From positions 1 to 64,000 of the forward strand of contig JAEXGT010000011.1 in the NCBI GenBank assembly GCA_023450615.1: a stretch of DNA of 64,000 nt, given 5' to 3'. The notes under the pieces are model-generated. The model made no database searches and had not been told where the DNA came from. It saw only the letters and a list, made by a program, of their open reading frames with translations. Numbering within the stretch: position 1 is the first letter of the stretch; every line of letters starts with the position of its first letter. Made by a program: the position numbers and the translations under genes. The stretch comes from Pseudomonadota bacterium. Lineage in GTDB: Bacteria; Pseudomonadota; Alphaproteobacteria; Rhizobiales; Beijerinckiaceae. Shown one piece after another: positions 63,984 through 64,000 of this stretch.

Positions 63984-64000
63984 ATGAGGGAAATCAAACT
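63984..64000 (+). CDS. rho: Transcription termination factor Rho, first codons only
   Basis: ATG AGG GAA ATC AAA CT encodes MREIK(L), the start of rhizobial Rho (MREIKLQ...). The gene runs off the right edge. Position after hemE-hemJ and the promoter with long leader support it; seventeen bases alone would not. Confidence 0.7.

Overview
The window reads as one contiguous, gene-dense, high-GC chromosomal segment of an alphaproteobacterium of the order Rhizobiales/Hyphomicrobiales. The gene order irr-fabA-fabB-fabI, the murJ-trpS-usp-nifU block, the tsaB-rimI-fur-plsC-miaB-phoH-ybeY-corC-lnt-metK-trmB-rimP-nusA-infB-rbfA-truB-rpsO-pnp block and the ppsR/hemE junction all fit that order. Irr, BA14K, DUF1127 and MbfA proteins support it. 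A relative of Microvirga, Bosea or Methylobacterium is my guess; genus cannot be settled from the sequence alone. I see no rRNA or tRNA gene, CRISPR array, insertion sequence or prophage.

Layout. 1-3.6 kb: the heme/iron regulator irr (cut by the left edge) divergent from the unsaturated fatty acid genes fabA, fabB and fabI. 3.8-6 kb: an acetyltransferase, a Pcm-like methyltransferase and a DsbA-like oxidoreductase. 6.2-11.3 kb: murJ, trpS, a universal stress protein, an Nfu-type Fe-S scaffold, a RutE-like nitroreductase and a small membrane protein. 11.3-24.2 kb: tsaB, rimI, a Fur-family regulator and plsC; then a LysR/DUF1127/GST island; then miaB, phoH, ybeY, corC, lnt, an XRE regulator, metK and trmB. 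24.2-36.9 kb: the rimP-nusA-ylxR-infB-rbfA-truB translation/transcription operon, followed by rpsO and pnp. 36.9-43 kb: accessory genes, including the membrane ferritin mbfA, an EamA exporter, a PPOX flavoprotein, ridA, BA14K, an endonuclease III-like protein and a PACE exporter. 43-52 kb: hslV and hslU, and the his operon (hisB, H, A, F, E) with coaA. 52-61.2 kb: mainly leftward genes (PfkB kinase, XRE, smr, mltA, tim44, then dnaQ, coaE, aroE, maf, ppsR), with secB rightward. 61.2-61.6 kb: an intergenic region with the marks of a Caulobacter-like replication origin. 61.6-64 kb: hemE, hemJ, an acetyltransferase-like gene and the first codons of rho.

How the parts connect. Iron and heme run through the window: Irr is encoded at the left edge, and two perfect Irr-type ICE palindromes lie before the Fe-S scaffold gene and before mbfA, the latter overlapping its promoter. 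A different perfect palindrome sits between irr and fabA. Several housekeeping operons carry structured leaders (metK, rimP, rpsO, pnp, rho). Unrecognised membrane or soluble proteins are stitched into conserved operons (two YcxB-like proteins around rbfA, a multi-spanning protein between hslV and hslU, and a small protein plus a MetAP-like protein inside the his operon). The strongest non-coding signal is the putative origin: two exact TTAA-N7-TTAA CtrA boxes, eight GANTC sites, an AT-rich 8-bp tandem repeat and DnaA-box-like cores.
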